From contig NC_091152.1 of NCBI RefSeq assembly GCF_040958095.1, positions 17,278,296-17,342,295 on the forward strand: 64,000 nucleotides of DNA, written 5' to 3'. How positions within the stretch are numbered: the first letter of the stretch is position 1; every line of letters starts with the position of its first letter. A program made the position numbers and the translations under genes. This document shows positions 53,524 through 64,000 of the stretch, piece after piece. Below the pieces are notes generated by a model. That model was not told the origin of the DNA, searched no databases, and was given only the letters and a program-made list of their open reading frames with translations. This DNA is from Procambarus clarkii (taxonomy: Eukaryota > Arthropoda > Malacostraca > Decapoda > Cambaridae).

Positions 53524-55738
53524 GTCATGTATTTAGATTTAGATTTAGATTTTAGATTATGTGCTGAAGCAGGTGTTGTCCTTATGAGATGTATTTCATT
53601 AAATAAACTTACTCGAACGTGAAATTGGCAGGAGGGGTGAGGTGATTTGTATAATTTTTATTTAATGCAAAAGGTTAATTATAAAGATCCAATTTAGTCT
53701 CTTGTGATCAGGTGTCTTTAGTTGGCGTCCAAGATCACAAAGTTGTTACTACCTTTGCCCAAACCAATGCCATAAACACGTATTTTTATATATATAAGCA
53801 AAATGAATGAGGTTAATAAGGCCCAATTTAATGGGCCAAGAAAAAATTATTTAAGACTCATTGAGTTGTTCCCCTCCACGGAAATCTTTAGTAAAAGGCG
53901 AAAGATTTATGCGTTTTGAAGGGAAACCAGAGTTAAGTTGGCAACACTATCGGCGATGCCAACGACGCAGCGACGCGGCAAAACATGTAACACAAGTTCC
54001 GGGCTAGAAAGTCCCGTCCAGTTCCTATGTAATACTTTAATATTTTGTATTTTCAACATTTGTTATTCTATAGTAAGATTGAGACTGGCTAGAAGAATTA
54101 GTCATTTATTATGAACCCCATACCCATCCAGAAGGCAATGCTGAGATAATCTAAACTGCATCGTGATAATTCTGGTGTATTATTAATATATTTTATAAAA
54201 GGGTAAATACACACCTATGTTTTAAGGCTTTCCCGTGAAAATTGGAAGGGAAAGAGTGGATATAAATAAGACACTTATCAACAGTAAAAATGCACTAGTT
54301 CTCTAAGCAAAATCAAACAGTAAAGTACTTCTGCGTCGCTGGCCCTCACGGGATTGGGGGTGCTCCGACGGAACCCCCAAAGTGATAAGCCAAGAATACG
54401 AGATCTCTCTTCATTGTATTTGATTAATCATTATAACGGCTATCCAATAATTTTATTTCTGTATAATAATTTATGGTTATTCACTAATCATTATTAGTCA
54501 CCATAATTAATTCCACTTTAATCATCTATTTATTCGTTATAATGAGCTACTAGGCTTTATTTAAGGATTATCAATTATTAAATCATTAATTATGACTATT
54601 ATTAATTAATTATTTGTTTAAATAATTAATTATTATTATTATTATAAAATAAACAAGTTCCCCACTCAGTGAGCGTTTTCTTCCAACCGCCGAAATAATA
54701 TATTAATAATACACCAGAATTATCACGTTGCAGCTTAAATTATCTCGGCATTGCCTTCTGGATGGGTATGGGGTTCATAATAAATGACTAATTCTTCTAG
54801 CCAGTCTCAATCTTACTATAGAATAACAAATGTTGAAAATACAAAATATTAAAGTATTACATAGGAACTGGACGGGACTTTCTAGCCCGGAACTTGTGTT
54901 ACATGTTTTGCCGCGTCGCTGCGTCGTTGGCATCGCCCAGAGTGTTGCCAACTTAACTCTGGTTTCCCTACAAAACGCATAAATCTTTCGCCTTTTACTA
55001 AAGATTTCCGTGGAGGGGAACAACTCAATGAGTCTTAAATAATTTTTTCTTGGCCCATTAAATTGGGCCTTATTAACCTCATTCATTTTGTTTATATTTA
55101 TAAAAATACGTGTTTATGGCATTGGTTTGGGCAAAGGTAGTAACAACTTTGTGATCTTGGACGCCAACTAAAGACACCTGATCACAAGAGACTAAATTGG
55201 ATCTTCATAATTAACCTTTTGCATTAAATAAAAATTATACAAATCACCTCACCCCTCCTGCCAATTTCACGTTCGAGTAAGTTTATTTAATGAAATACAT
55301 CTCATAAGGACAACACCTGCTTCAGCACATATTCTAAAATCTAAATCTAAATACATGACGGACAAGCAAATTTTGGGTAAATTGTTAGGATGTCGTCCAG
55401 AACACCTGAGTCAATAAAATAGTTACACAGTTGGTGGCAAAATAGGCCAGGAGATCTAAAGTTCTTTAAGGTTTCACATTCGGTTTCAATGACCTTCCCA
55501 ATCATGCCAAAGATTGTACTTCTCCCAACCAGTATAAGATGAAAACTAAGTACTACCTAATTAACTCCATGTAACCTACCTTATTTCTGAATGTCAACCC
55601 ATGTCTTGCTATTTAAAAAAAATGTTGTTTGTTGTATATTGGCTATTTTCTACCATGTTCCTCCCATTTTTTATTATTTATTATTTTTTTCTTTCAACGC
55701 AATTTATACTTTAAGCTCAATTACTATTAAGTATTAGT
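53144..55738. repeat. Large palindrome 2 (uninterrupted)
   Basis: Left arm 53144-54195, loop about 54196-54695, right arm about 54696-55738; symmetry centre near 54445. The sequence around GCAAAAGG (53667) and CCTTTTGC (55222) continues symmetrically outward through ATTAAATAAAAATTAT and the CCAAAATTTGCTTGTCC region. Its inner arms and loop repeat those of palindrome 1 but lack a 76-bp segment in both arms. Confidence 0.85.
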
Positions 55739-57450
55739 AATTTGCCCAAAATTTGCTTACTGTAGGTAATGCATGCACATGACTGTAAAGCTGCCGTCCA
55801 GTTGGGTGGGTGTGGAGCACATGACTGTAAAGCTGCCGCCCAGTTGGGTGGGTGTGGAGCACATGACTGTAAAGCTGCCGTCCAGTTGGGTGGGTGTGGA
55901 GCACATGACTGTAAAGCTGCCGCCCAGTTGGGTGGGTGTGGAGCACATGACTGTAAAGCTGCCGCCCAGTTGGGTGGGTGTGGAGCACATGACTGTAAAG
56001 CTGCCGCCCAGTTGGGTGGGTGTGGAGCACATGACTGTAAAGCTGCCGCCCAGTTGGGTGGGTGTGGAGCACATGACTGTAAAGCTGCCGCCCAGTTGGG
56101 TGGGTGTGGAGCACATGACTGTAAAGTTGCCGCCCAGTTGGATGGGTGTGGAGCACATGACTGTAAAGCTGCCGCCCAGTTGGGTGGGTGTGGAGCACAT
56201 GACTGTAAAGCTGCCGTCCAGTTGGGTGGGTGTGGAGCACATGACTGTAAAGCTGCCGCCCAGTTGGGTGGGTGTGGAGCACATGACTGTAAAGCTGCCG
56301 CCCAGTTGGGTGGGTGTGGAGCACATGACTGTAAAGCTGCCGCCCAGTTGGGTGGGTGTGGAGCACATGACTGTAAAGTTGCCGCCCAGTTGGATGGGTG
56401 TGGAGCACATGACTGTAAAGTTGCCGCCCAGTTGGGTGGGTGTGGAGCACATGACTGTAAAGCTGCCGCCCAGTTGGGTGGGTGTGGAGCACATGACTGT
56501 AAAGTTGCCGCCCAGTTGGATGGGTGTGGAGCACATGACTGTAAAGTTGCCGCCCAGTTGGGTGGGTGTGGAGCACATGACTGTAAAGTTGCCGCCCAGT
56601 TGGATGGGTGTGGAGCACATGACTGTAAAGTTGCCGCCCAGTTGGGTGGGTGTGGAGCACATGACTGTAAAGCTGCCGCCCAGTTGGGTGGGTGTGGAGC
56701 ACATGACTGTAAAGTTGCCGCCCAGTTGGGTGGGTGTGGAGCACATGACTGTAAAGTTGCCGCCCAGTTGGATGGGTGTAGAGCACATGACTGTAAAGTT
56801 GCCGCCCAGTTGGATGGGTGTGGAGCACATGACTGTAAAGTTGCCGCCCAGTTGGATGGGTGTGGAGCACATGACTGTAAAGTTGCCGCCCAGTTGGGTG
56901 GGTGTGGAGCACATGACTGTAAAGCTGCCGCCCAGTTGGGTGGGTGTGGAGCACATGACTGTAAAGCTGCCGCCCAGTTGGGTGGGTGTGGAGCACATGA
57001 CTGTAAAGCTGCCGCCCAGTTGGGTGGGTGTGGAGCACATGACTGTAAAGCTGCCGCCCAGTTGGGTGGGTGTGGAGCAAGACTAGTAACTGTGTGACTC
57101 ACCATAGATGTAAAGTGCCTTGTATAGTGACTGTTGTGAGCCTCTTGTTGATCACTTGTGACACAAGATTATTGATGTGTGTATTTGTGTGGGTGATTAA
57201 ATATATATATGCATATGTATACGTATATATGTACATGTATGTATGAGTATGTGTACATGTATATATAACATTAATAATTTTGTAACTAGCAACGTTAATT
57301 TTGTAACGTCAAAAGATTGTTATTTGCTTAGCTAAACGAACTAGAGGGTTCAGTTCCTGAACCGGTTATGTGCCTCTGTAACCCTTTACACCACCGCCCA
57401 CGGGATGGGTATGGGGTGCATAATAAAGAAAGAAATTGAATTGATCAATA
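55739..57450 (+). mobile_element. Family B LINE 3' end
   Basis: Starts in the last codons (AAAATTTGCTTACTGTAGGT), followed by a 42-bp minisatellite in about 31 copies, then the 3' UTR CTCACCATAGATGTAAAGTG to CCGCCCACGGGATGGGTATG and GCATAATAAAGAAAG. It is the reverse complement of 29870-30720 apart from copy number. Confidence 0.88.
55785..57080. repeat. 42-bp minisatellite in LINE B 3' UTR, about 31 copies
   Basis: Unit CTGTAAAGCTGCCGCCCAGT plus TGGGTGGGTGTGGAGCACATGA. Variants GCTGCC/GTTGCC and GGGTGG/GGATGG are intermixed. Four frames are open; not coding. Confidence 0.96.
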
Positions 57451-57944
57451 TTGTTTACTGGAATAAACACGAGATTTAAAACAAAATATTGTGAATATTA
57501 GAGTTAGTCTTTAAGAAAGTATAGAAAACCACGTCCATAGACGTAATGGGGAGTGTGAGAGAACAGAAAACGTGAGTAAAATTAAATTCGTTAGAAGTAA
57601 ACATAAGTCATAAATAAAACACTATATATTTTGAATGTCAGTAAACATTTTTTTAAATATAAAAGAAACACAAAAGTAGTTAAAAAAAAATTCAAATTAT
57701 ATAGCTATTATTAAAACTTAGTATAAATATTTACTAATTTACTTAAATTAAAATATATTTTTTTAGTATCATAAAACTGATTTACGAATATAAATATATT
57801 TTCAATTATTTGTTATTTTTGACGCCATTGTGCGCTGTAAATCTATTATATTAAAGTGCAGATAAGCTTGACTGTAAATAATAACACGCGTACGTTGGTA
57901 ACTGGGGTGTCATATAGCTATTGTGTACCGCATTCTGAGGCCGC
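57451..57944. other. AT-rich unassigned sequence
   Basis: Strongly AT-rich; only short frames. Confidence 0.5.
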
Positions 57945-58800
57945 TATGAAGTGGGATGGATCAGTGTTCACTGTTAGGGAGAGTGGGATGGGTCAGTGTT
58001 CACTGTTAGGGAGAGTGGGATGGGTCAGTGTTCACTGTTAGGGAGAGTGGGATGGGTCAGTGTTCACTGTTAGGGAGAGTGGGATGGGTCAGTGTTCACT
58101 GTTAGGGAGAGTGGGATGAGTCAGTGTTCACTGTTAGGGAGAGTGGGATGGGTCAGTGTTCACTGTTAGGGAGAGTGGGATGGGTCAGTGTTCACTGTTA
58201 GGGAGAGTGGGATGGGTCAGTGTTCACTGTTAGGGAGAGTGGGATGAGTCAGTGTTCACTGTCAGGGAGAGTGGGATGAGTCAGTGTTCACTGTTAGGGA
58301 GAGTGGGATGGGTCAGTGTTCACTGTTAGGGAGAGTGGGATGGGTCAGTGTTCACTGTTAGGGAGAGTGGGATGGGTCAGTGTTCACTGTTAGGGAGAGT
58401 GGGATGGGTCAGTGTTCACTGTTAGGGAGAGTGGGATGGGTCAGTGTTCACTGTTAGGGAGAGTGGGATGGGTCAGTGTTCACTGTTAGGGAGAGTGGAA
58501 TGGGTCAGTGTTCACTGTTGGGGAGAGTGGAATGGGTCAGTGTTCACTGTTAGGGAGAGTGGAATGGGTCAGTGTTCACTGCTAGGGAAAGTGGAATGGG
58601 TCAGTGTTCACTGCTAGGAAGGGTTGGATAAGTCAGTGTTCACTGTTAGGGAGAGTGGAATGGGTCAGTGTTCACTGTTAGGGAGAGTGGAATGGGTCAG
58701 TGTTCACTGTTAGGGAGAGTGGAATGGGTCAGTGTTCACTGTTAGGAAGAGTGGGATGAGTCAGTGTTCACTGCTAGGAAGGGTTGGATAAGTAGGATGG
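57945..58800. repeat. 32-bp minisatellite, about 26 copies
   Basis: Unit GGGAGAGTGGGATGGGTCAG plus TGTTCACTGTTA; the first two thirds are GTGGGATG, the last third GTGGAATG, and the end is degenerate. Confidence 0.96.
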
Positions 58801-58904
58801 CTTAATATTCACTGCTAGGGAGAGTGGGATGGGTTAATGTTCACTGCTAGGGTTCTTCGTACTTCTTGTAATTTAACTATCAAAATTTCTTTATTTAGCC
58901 CTAT

Positions 58905-59255
58905 GTTTTTTTTATTTATTTATATAAACACAATTTAAATAAATACAAATCTCACATTGGGTTGTGAGAGCACATAACATTGGGGTTCCTACATTCTTGC
59001 AAAGCCACCAACACGCACAGCGTTTCCCGCCTGCCCTTAATCTATCAGATAAATGTAAGAATCATTAAAAGGTTCATGGTACCAGAGTTTGAGTTCAACA
59101 TAATAACTACAATATAAATTATATTGATTACAATGGTGAAGTTGCATGTCTTAAGTACTAATATTGGTAGAGTGGGTAGCACATGATACATTGTGAGTTT
59201 GAAGCACAATGTAGGAAACTATTAGAGTTTAACACTTTTCTGAGAACTTAAAACA
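58905..59255 (-). mobile_element. Rex1-like LINE (family C) 3' UTR fragment
   Basis: Matches 49762-50285 in order: TTTATTTATT at the end, then GCAAAGCCACCAACACGCAC and AGCGTTTCCCGCC, and up to GTAGGAAACTATTAGAGTTT close to the RT stop region. It is more worn than the copy at 49762 and is followed directly by a LINE A 3' tail. Confidence 0.75.
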
Positions 59256-60482
59256 TAAGAACATAAGAACAAAGGCAACCGCAGAAGGCCCACTGGCCCA
59301 CACGAGGCAGCTCCTATTCTATAACCACCCAATCCCACTCATATACTTGTCCAACCCGTGCTTGAAACAATCGAGGGACCCCACCTCCACAATGTTACGC
59401 GGCAATTGGTTCCACAAATCAACAACCCTGTTACTGAACCAGTATTTACCCAAGTCTTTCCTAAATCTAAACTTATCCAATTTATATCCATTGTTTCGTG
59501 TTCTGTCCTGTGTTGATACTTTTAATACCCTATTAATATCCCCCCGGTTATGTCCATTCATCCACTTGTAAACCTCTATCATGTCACCCCTAACTCTTCG
59601 CCTTTCCAGTGAATGCAACTTAAGCTTTGTTAATCTTTCTTCATATGAAAGATTTCTAATTTGGGGAATTAACTTAGTCATCCTACGCTGGACACGTTCA
59701 AGTGAATTTATATCCATTCTATAATATGGCGACCAAAACTGAACTGCATAATCTAAATGGGGCCTAACTAGAGCAAGATATAGCTTGAGAACCACACCAG
59801 GTGTCTTGTTACTAACGCTGCGATTAATAAATCCAAGTGTCCGATTTGCCTTATTACGAACATTTATGCATTGATCCTTTTGTTTTAAATTCTTACTAAT
59901 CATAACTCCCAGATCCCTTTCGCAATCCGACTTCGCAATCACAACACCATCTAGCTCGTATCTTGTAACTCTATCATCATTACCTAACCTCAGAACTTTA
60001 CATTTATCAGCATTAAACTGCATCTGCCAATCCTTTGACCATTTCAAAACCCTATCTAGATCAACTTGAAGTGATAGTGAGTCCTCCACCGAATTAATTA
60101 CCCTACCGATTTTCGTATCATCGGCAAATTTGCAAATGTTGCTACTCAAACCTGAATCTAAATCATTTATATATATTATAAACAACAGAGGTCCCAGGAC
60201 AGAGCCTTGAGGCACTCCACTTACAACATTTTCCCACTCTGACTTGATTCCATTTATACTAACTCTCTGTTTCCTTTGGTATAGCCATGCCCTAATCCAG
60301 CTTAATATAGCACCCCCAATACCATGAGACTCTATTTTTTTAATCAGTCTTTCATGTGGCACTGTATCAAAAGCTTTGCTAAAGTCAAGGTATACAACAT
60401 CGCAATCCTTACCACTATCAACTGCCTCAACAATGCTAGAATAAAAAGATAACAAATTTGTTAAACATGAACGGCCATTTAT
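59256..60482 (-). mobile_element. LINE family A copy, 5'-truncated within the RT
   Basis: Starts with the 3' tail AACATAAGAACATAAGAAC and ends inside INGRSCLTN of the RT. Nearly identical to the copy at 34348-37455, so recent. Confidence 0.9.
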
Positions 60483-60491
60483 TAACTTCAC
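59319..60491 (-). CDS. LINE A reverse transcriptase C-terminal two thirds, 390 residues, open
   Basis: Frame from flanking ATG through INGRSCLTNLLSFYSSIVEA, YLDFSKAFDTVPHER near residue 34, SGVPQGSVLGPLLF near 91, FADDTKIG near 122, LERVQRRMTKLIPQIRNLSY and the end HGLDKYMSGIGWL. Catalytic Asp pair present; the fingers and the endonuclease are missing. Confidence 0.85.
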   Translation of the reverse strand: MKLINGRSCLTNLLSFYSSIVEAVDSGKDCDVVYLDFSKAFDTVPHERLIKKIESHGIGGAILSWIRAWLYQRKQRVSINGIKSEWENVVSGVPQGSVLGPLLFIIYINDLDSGLSSNICKFADDTKIGRVINSVEDSLSLQVDLDRVLKWSKDWQMQFNADKCKVLRLGNDDRVTRYELDGVVIAKSDCERDLGVMISKNLKQKDQCINVRNKANRTLGFINRSVSNKTPGVVLKLYLALVRPHLDYAVQFWSPYYRMDINSLERVQRRMTKLIPQIRNLSYEERLTKLKLHSLERRRVRGDMIEVYKWMNGHNRGDINRVLKVSTQDRTRNNGYKLDKFRFRKDLGKYWFSNRVVDLWNQLPRNIVEVGSLDCFKHGLDKYMSGIGWL

Positions 60492-60541
60492 TTGGATTTA
60501 CGGGCGGTTTAGATAAGCGCTTGTCGGATCACGACGTAAAT

Positions 60542-60736
60542 TTACGTGCTGTGCACCGCCACGCCGGGTCGTCCTCGTGGGCGTCGTCGTCGCTGTAGCC
60601 CGCCCTCGCGGAGGCTAGCCCCAACGCAGCTGAGTAGTTCCTTCATGTGCCCATCCGTGCAGTCCATCGAGAGTTCTTCGGGCGCAAAACCAATGTTCCC
60701 CGTCCATGTGTTGTTCCCCGATGGTCTGTAGTCGTT
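60542..60736 (-). CDS. Candidate terminal exon, unknown protein, 64 codons plus stop
   Basis: The minus strand has CCGTAATATTTCCAG directly before AACGACTACAGACCATCGGG. From there 64 codons are open: NDYRPSGNNTWTGNIGFAPE, ELSMDCTDGHMKELLSCVGA, SLREGG, an Arg-rich stretch (QRRRRPRGRP) and VAVHST then TAA. The stretch is GC-richer than its surroundings. No family recognised. It could equally be a chance frame in CpG-rich DNA. Confidence 0.3.
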   Translation of the reverse strand, partial: NDYRPSGNNTWTGNIGFAPEELSMDCTDGHMKELLSCVGASLREGGLQRRRRPRGRPGVAVHST

Positions 60737-60744
60737 CTGGAAAT

Positions 60745-61589
60745 ATTACGGCAGTAAGGGTTGGCAGGGGTGAGCATGTGGCATAAGTAGGACAGTGTGG
60801 TAAAGCAGTGGGGTAATTAAACGCTCCGAAACCCGAACGAACCGGGCTCCTTGCTCCAAGCTGAAGACAACGTTGTACAGACCATATACACTGACGGAAC
60901 ACGCAAAGTATGTTAAATAGTAATAACGTAAAGAAGTGAAGCACGGATGTGGCAGTTAATCACAAAATGGTAAATATCACAGTTGTGGGACCGACCTTCA
61001 CCTGAAGGCCACTGTTGGCGGGTTATCTGAAAAACAACGTATGGAAGTGAAAAAGTGTGTACTTCTATTATGATTAAGGCTAGAGTAATAATACCGGATA
61101 GAGTATAGTCAACTCCACAGGTCCAATGGATGCCGTCTTTCTGGGAGAGGACTAAGGGCGTGCTATCATGCTCACCCTTGGCGGCAGGAACTGAAGTAAA
61201 GAAGTGTGTGGGCTACCTTGAACCGACAGCACCGGGGACGTAGACTGCAACGCCGAATTGATCTTGAACAGATATTGGGAAAAGAACACTCTAGGGATAA
61301 TTTAAGTGATGACAGACGGGTAACACTCCCCAGTCTAGGAGACCACGGGTAAGGCAGATTGCGACTAACGCAAGTTGTGGGTAAATGCCTATTATTACAT
61401 ATTAATGGTAAGCCCGATATTAGGCAGGGTACTGAAGCATGAACCTAGGGAAAAACAAATTCGTAGGATAGATGTGCAGTGGACCGCTGAATCAGATTGC
61501 GTCAGGTGGGAGCAGGCCGTTCCACGCCGCTCTGCTCGTCCCGAGGGGTGTGTGTTGACCCCTCCGCGATGATTCTGTGGACTGAGGGA
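60745..61589. other. No gene recognised
   Basis: Mixed-composition sequence with only short frames; some CpG-rich patches. Confidence 0.45.
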
Positions 61590-61975
61590 ATTCTGCGAAG
61601 AAAGGGAACTTGGAATTGCAATTAGTAAGATGGTTAAAACCAAAGGAGCAATGCATGCTCGGTCTTAAATGAGGCGAATAGGACACTGGGCAATATTAAT
61701 AAAGGATTAGTAACTTGACGCCTGGAGTTGTTCTTCCGTTAATCTTGCAATGAAATTTGTGCCGTAGTTAGAATAAGCAGAACTGTATTTTGCGTCATAC
61801 TATAGATGTAAATAAATTCCCTTGAACGTGTACAGCGTAGTAAATGGAAAAAAAAAAAAAAAAAACTTGGGTAAATACTGGTTCGATAACATGGTTGGTA
61901 AAATTGTAGACCAATTACCACGAACGTAGTGGAGTATGGGACCTTCCAATGTTCCAAGCAGGGGAAGACATGTAC
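61590..61975 (+). mobile_element. Old, strongly eroded LINE A remnant
   Basis: Order-preserving matches to 33515-34050: GGAATTGCAATTAGTAAGAT, AGGCGAATAGGACACTGGGC, AAATTCCCTTGAACGTGTAC, AACTTGGGTAAATACTGGTT and AATTACCACGAACGTAG. A poly(A)-like run of about 17 A lies in the middle (about 61848-61865). Confidence 0.75.
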
Positions 61976-63654
61976 TATAGTACATCATTAAATACGCATG
62001 AACGTGTAATATATCGCGAATAATGCATGAATATGTAAGAACAACCCATACCCCCAGAATGCAAAGGGGGGGGGGGGGACCACATCAAGCTTGATATTAC
62101 GTCAATGTTTTATCTGGTCGTTAGTCAGAATAAAGTGTGCTGTATAATGTCATACGAATTTTTCGGCGAAGCATGCCCGTGCCACCCCTTGGGTGACTTA
62201 AACCTTAACGACCAACCAACAACCATACTAATCTACTAATGGTACTAATGACTAATCTAACCGCAAATGGGCTGTATAAGAATACCATAAAGACTACCCC
62301 CAACAGTCTGTGGATAGTAGAACAAATTAATAAATGATAGGATAAGCATCCCAGACTGTTACAAGTAAGCGGATTAATGAATATTAAAAGGCATTAACAT
62401 AACTAAGTACTTTTCATCTACGGGCTCCCCATGGCCCGTAACCCCCCGTTCCAGGCAGCGAATCTTTAACAACAATTAAGTACATTTTAATGTCAATAAT
62501 AGTAATTCCCAATATCTAATGTATAGAAATAATTATAAAAACAAAATAGACTTAGAAAAACCTTCAAAATTATAGTTTTTAAATATGTTCTGGAAAAACC
62601 CAGTGACCGAATAATTATAAGGAAGGCAGAATTGTGAACAGTATTTAATTACAGGGATAATAATATAATCCATGTAACATAAGTAGAAGACAAATAGCGA
62701 AATGTCCAAATCCTTAAATAATTACTGTATATAAATATGTAGCGGAAAATAAGTTAATGAATATGTGAAGAGTAAATTAGTAAGAAATTAAGTGCCTTAG
62801 AGAAGACATGATTAAATTTGTAACGTGAAACCCAGCGACCGACAATAAAATTTTTCCCGCCCGACTGGCCGATAATTCCTAAGTAGGGAAAAACATGCGA
62901 CTACAGAATTACCCGAAGGGAAACACTTAAAAGAAAATATACAATAATCCTAACATGAAAGCAGGAAGAAAACTTCCCTACTTCGCAGAAACAGAGAAAA
63001 CATTTGATAAGTAACTCCGTGAATAAGAATTAAGTCAGTGAAGGGGGAAAAAAAAAAAAAAGAATTAAAAGTGTGTAGACCGCTTGACCTGTAAGTTGTT
63101 TAGCTTGGATTCTAAAGAGTAAGAATAGACTTGACCTTAATTGTAATCCTATTGGGACGCGACAGGATGACCTCGCGCGCCAATGCTTCCGAGGACTGAA
63201 GATGGAGTATCTTGAGATACCCACTAAATAAAATTAACTGAGACAATTACATTGAAGTCCATCAAAAGTTGTCCTCCGCATGCGGCCCGACTAATGAATT
63301 GATTTACCTACTGCTATTAAGGATTTAATTAAGAAGCGTTAAGCGTATGATAAGTATAAGATTTGAGTAAAGAATAACCACTTAATGTGTAAACCACAGC
63401 TTGTAGTCTTAAAGCTGGAGATTAAAAAAACGTAATCTCGTCCGAAGGAAGTTAAATCATGACTGACATGCGTGCGTCCGGACGGCACTGACGCCATAAG
63501 TATGTGGATGGATAAATAATATAGGAAATATAAGGTCCAATGCAGCTGTTTCCATAATAAGTTGCTCTCCGAATGCGTGGTACGTTTAACGGCCCTGTGA
63601 ATTTGCTGATTGTAGGTCAGCTGGAACGGCAGCAGTCGGAGGGTCGTCACCTGA
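61976..63654. other. Unassigned AT-rich sequence with eroded repeat pieces
   Basis: A G-run at about 62067-62078, an eroded hairpin tail at 62165-62215 (GCATGCCCGTGCCACCCCTT, GGGTGACTTAA), and an A-run at 63050-63061. No gene seen. Confidence 0.5.
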
Positions 63655-63745
63655 AGAATAATAGATATTCATTTCTGGTGCGGTGAAAATGTTCCTTGCG
63701 TCTGTCCCGTAAGAATTTCGGAGCAGCAAATTATAAATTTTTTGT
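63655..63745 (-). mobile_element. Old Rex1-like LINE remnant
   Basis: ATATTCATTTCTGGTGCGGT, then GAAAATGTTCCTTGCGTCTG, matches 50435-50525 in order with many differences. Confidence 0.55.
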
Positions 63746-63819
63746 TACCGAGTCCGTTGCAATGATCTCCAGCTTCTGGGGTCGTTGTTGGTGGGGCTTC
63801 CTGCTACGCCGGCGGTCAA

Positions 63820-64000
63820 AATAATAATTCCGGGCTCAACCGGCAGACATAGGTCTGGCAATCCAATCACGAGGGGCGGCTGCATAATAAATTCCGGGCT
63901 CAACCGGCAGACATGTGACTTCTTCCCCATCGCCGTCTCTAGACGTAGGTCTGGCAATACATTAGCGAGGGCGTCTGCATAAGAATTCCGGGCTAAACCG
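63820..64000. repeat. Diverged direct repeat, about 3 copies, reaching window end
   Basis: ATTCCGGGCTCAACCGGCAG with AGGTCTGGCAAT and CGAGGG..GTCTGCATAA recurs at about 63825, 63891 and 63986. The second copy carries an extra segment of about 30 bp. Confidence 0.75.

Noticed and set aside
54775-55086. 103-codon minus-strand frame in palindrome 2 right arm
   Set aside because: The mirrored arm and the palindrome 1 copies have stops within it; no domain recognised.

Overview
The window is eukaryotic, animal, repeat-dominated DNA, most likely from a decapod crustacean (crayfish, crab or shrimp type). The basis is the mix of elements: tRNA-headed SINEs with LINE-like tails, CR1/L2-type LINEs ending in CATAAGAA-type repeats, RNase H-bearing LINEs, Rex1-like LINEs, very long (CT)n/(CA)n/(TA)n tracts and many minisatellites. 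The decapod attribution rests on recalled similarity of the SINE heads and LINE tails and was not checked against a database. There is no operon-like or prokaryotic gene organisation. Only two short stretches look like possible host exons: a 110-nt exon at 18598-18707 (minus strand, good splice sites, resembling the N-terminus of alkylglycerol monooxygenase, AGMO/TMEM195) and a weaker candidate terminal exon at 60542-60736 (minus).

Layout. 1-5.8 kb: a 23-bp minisatellite, unassigned sequence, then a LINE endonuclease region on the minus strand split by a plus-strand LINE fragment with an 8-bp target duplication, then a long CT/CA microsatellite and another LINE RT fragment. 5.8-18.6 kb: SINEs (two head-to-head pairs), a 2.45-kb array of an 18-bp unit, a 24-bp G-rich array, a LINE ORF1 zinc-knuckle remnant, an RNase H LINE fragment in which the conserved WIPSHVG loop has expanded into a 19-bp minisatellite, a 51-bp array and a 23-25-bp array. 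18.6-26.7 kb: the AGMO-like exon, a 53-bp array with a 371-bp higher-order repeat, a near-perfect foldback element, a LINE remnant, and 27-bp and 41-bp arrays.

26.7-37.5 kb: a nearly full-length CR1/L2-type LINE (called family A here; ORF1 with SGNH esterase, then endonuclease-RT ORF2) on the plus strand, cut by an antisense RNase H LINE (family B), a SINE, and a solo-LTR-like element lying in an expanded TA tract. Next to it lies an inverted family A copy whose RT domain is tandemly duplicated in frame. 37.5-46.4 kb: tRNA-like SINE pieces, an ORF1-like remnant, a large TA tract, the 3' end of an LTR retrotransposon inside a 26-bp minisatellite, and an old LINE remnant carrying a 137-bp insertion with a perfect 12-bp target duplication.

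46.8-55.7 kb: two overlapping large palindromes sharing one arm. The first is opened by a family B LINE that itself holds a Rex1-like LINE (family C), so insertions are nested three deep with readable target duplications. 55.7-60.5 kb: a family B 3' end with a 42-bp minisatellite in about 31 copies, a 32-bp array, and further family C and A fragments. 60.5-64 kb: much more eroded repeat remnants and little else.

Family letters (A, B, C and so on) are local labels. LINE clade names come from motif recognition only. The recurring theme is repeat birth inside mobile elements: several minisatellites sit in, or derive from, LINE coding or 3' sequences.
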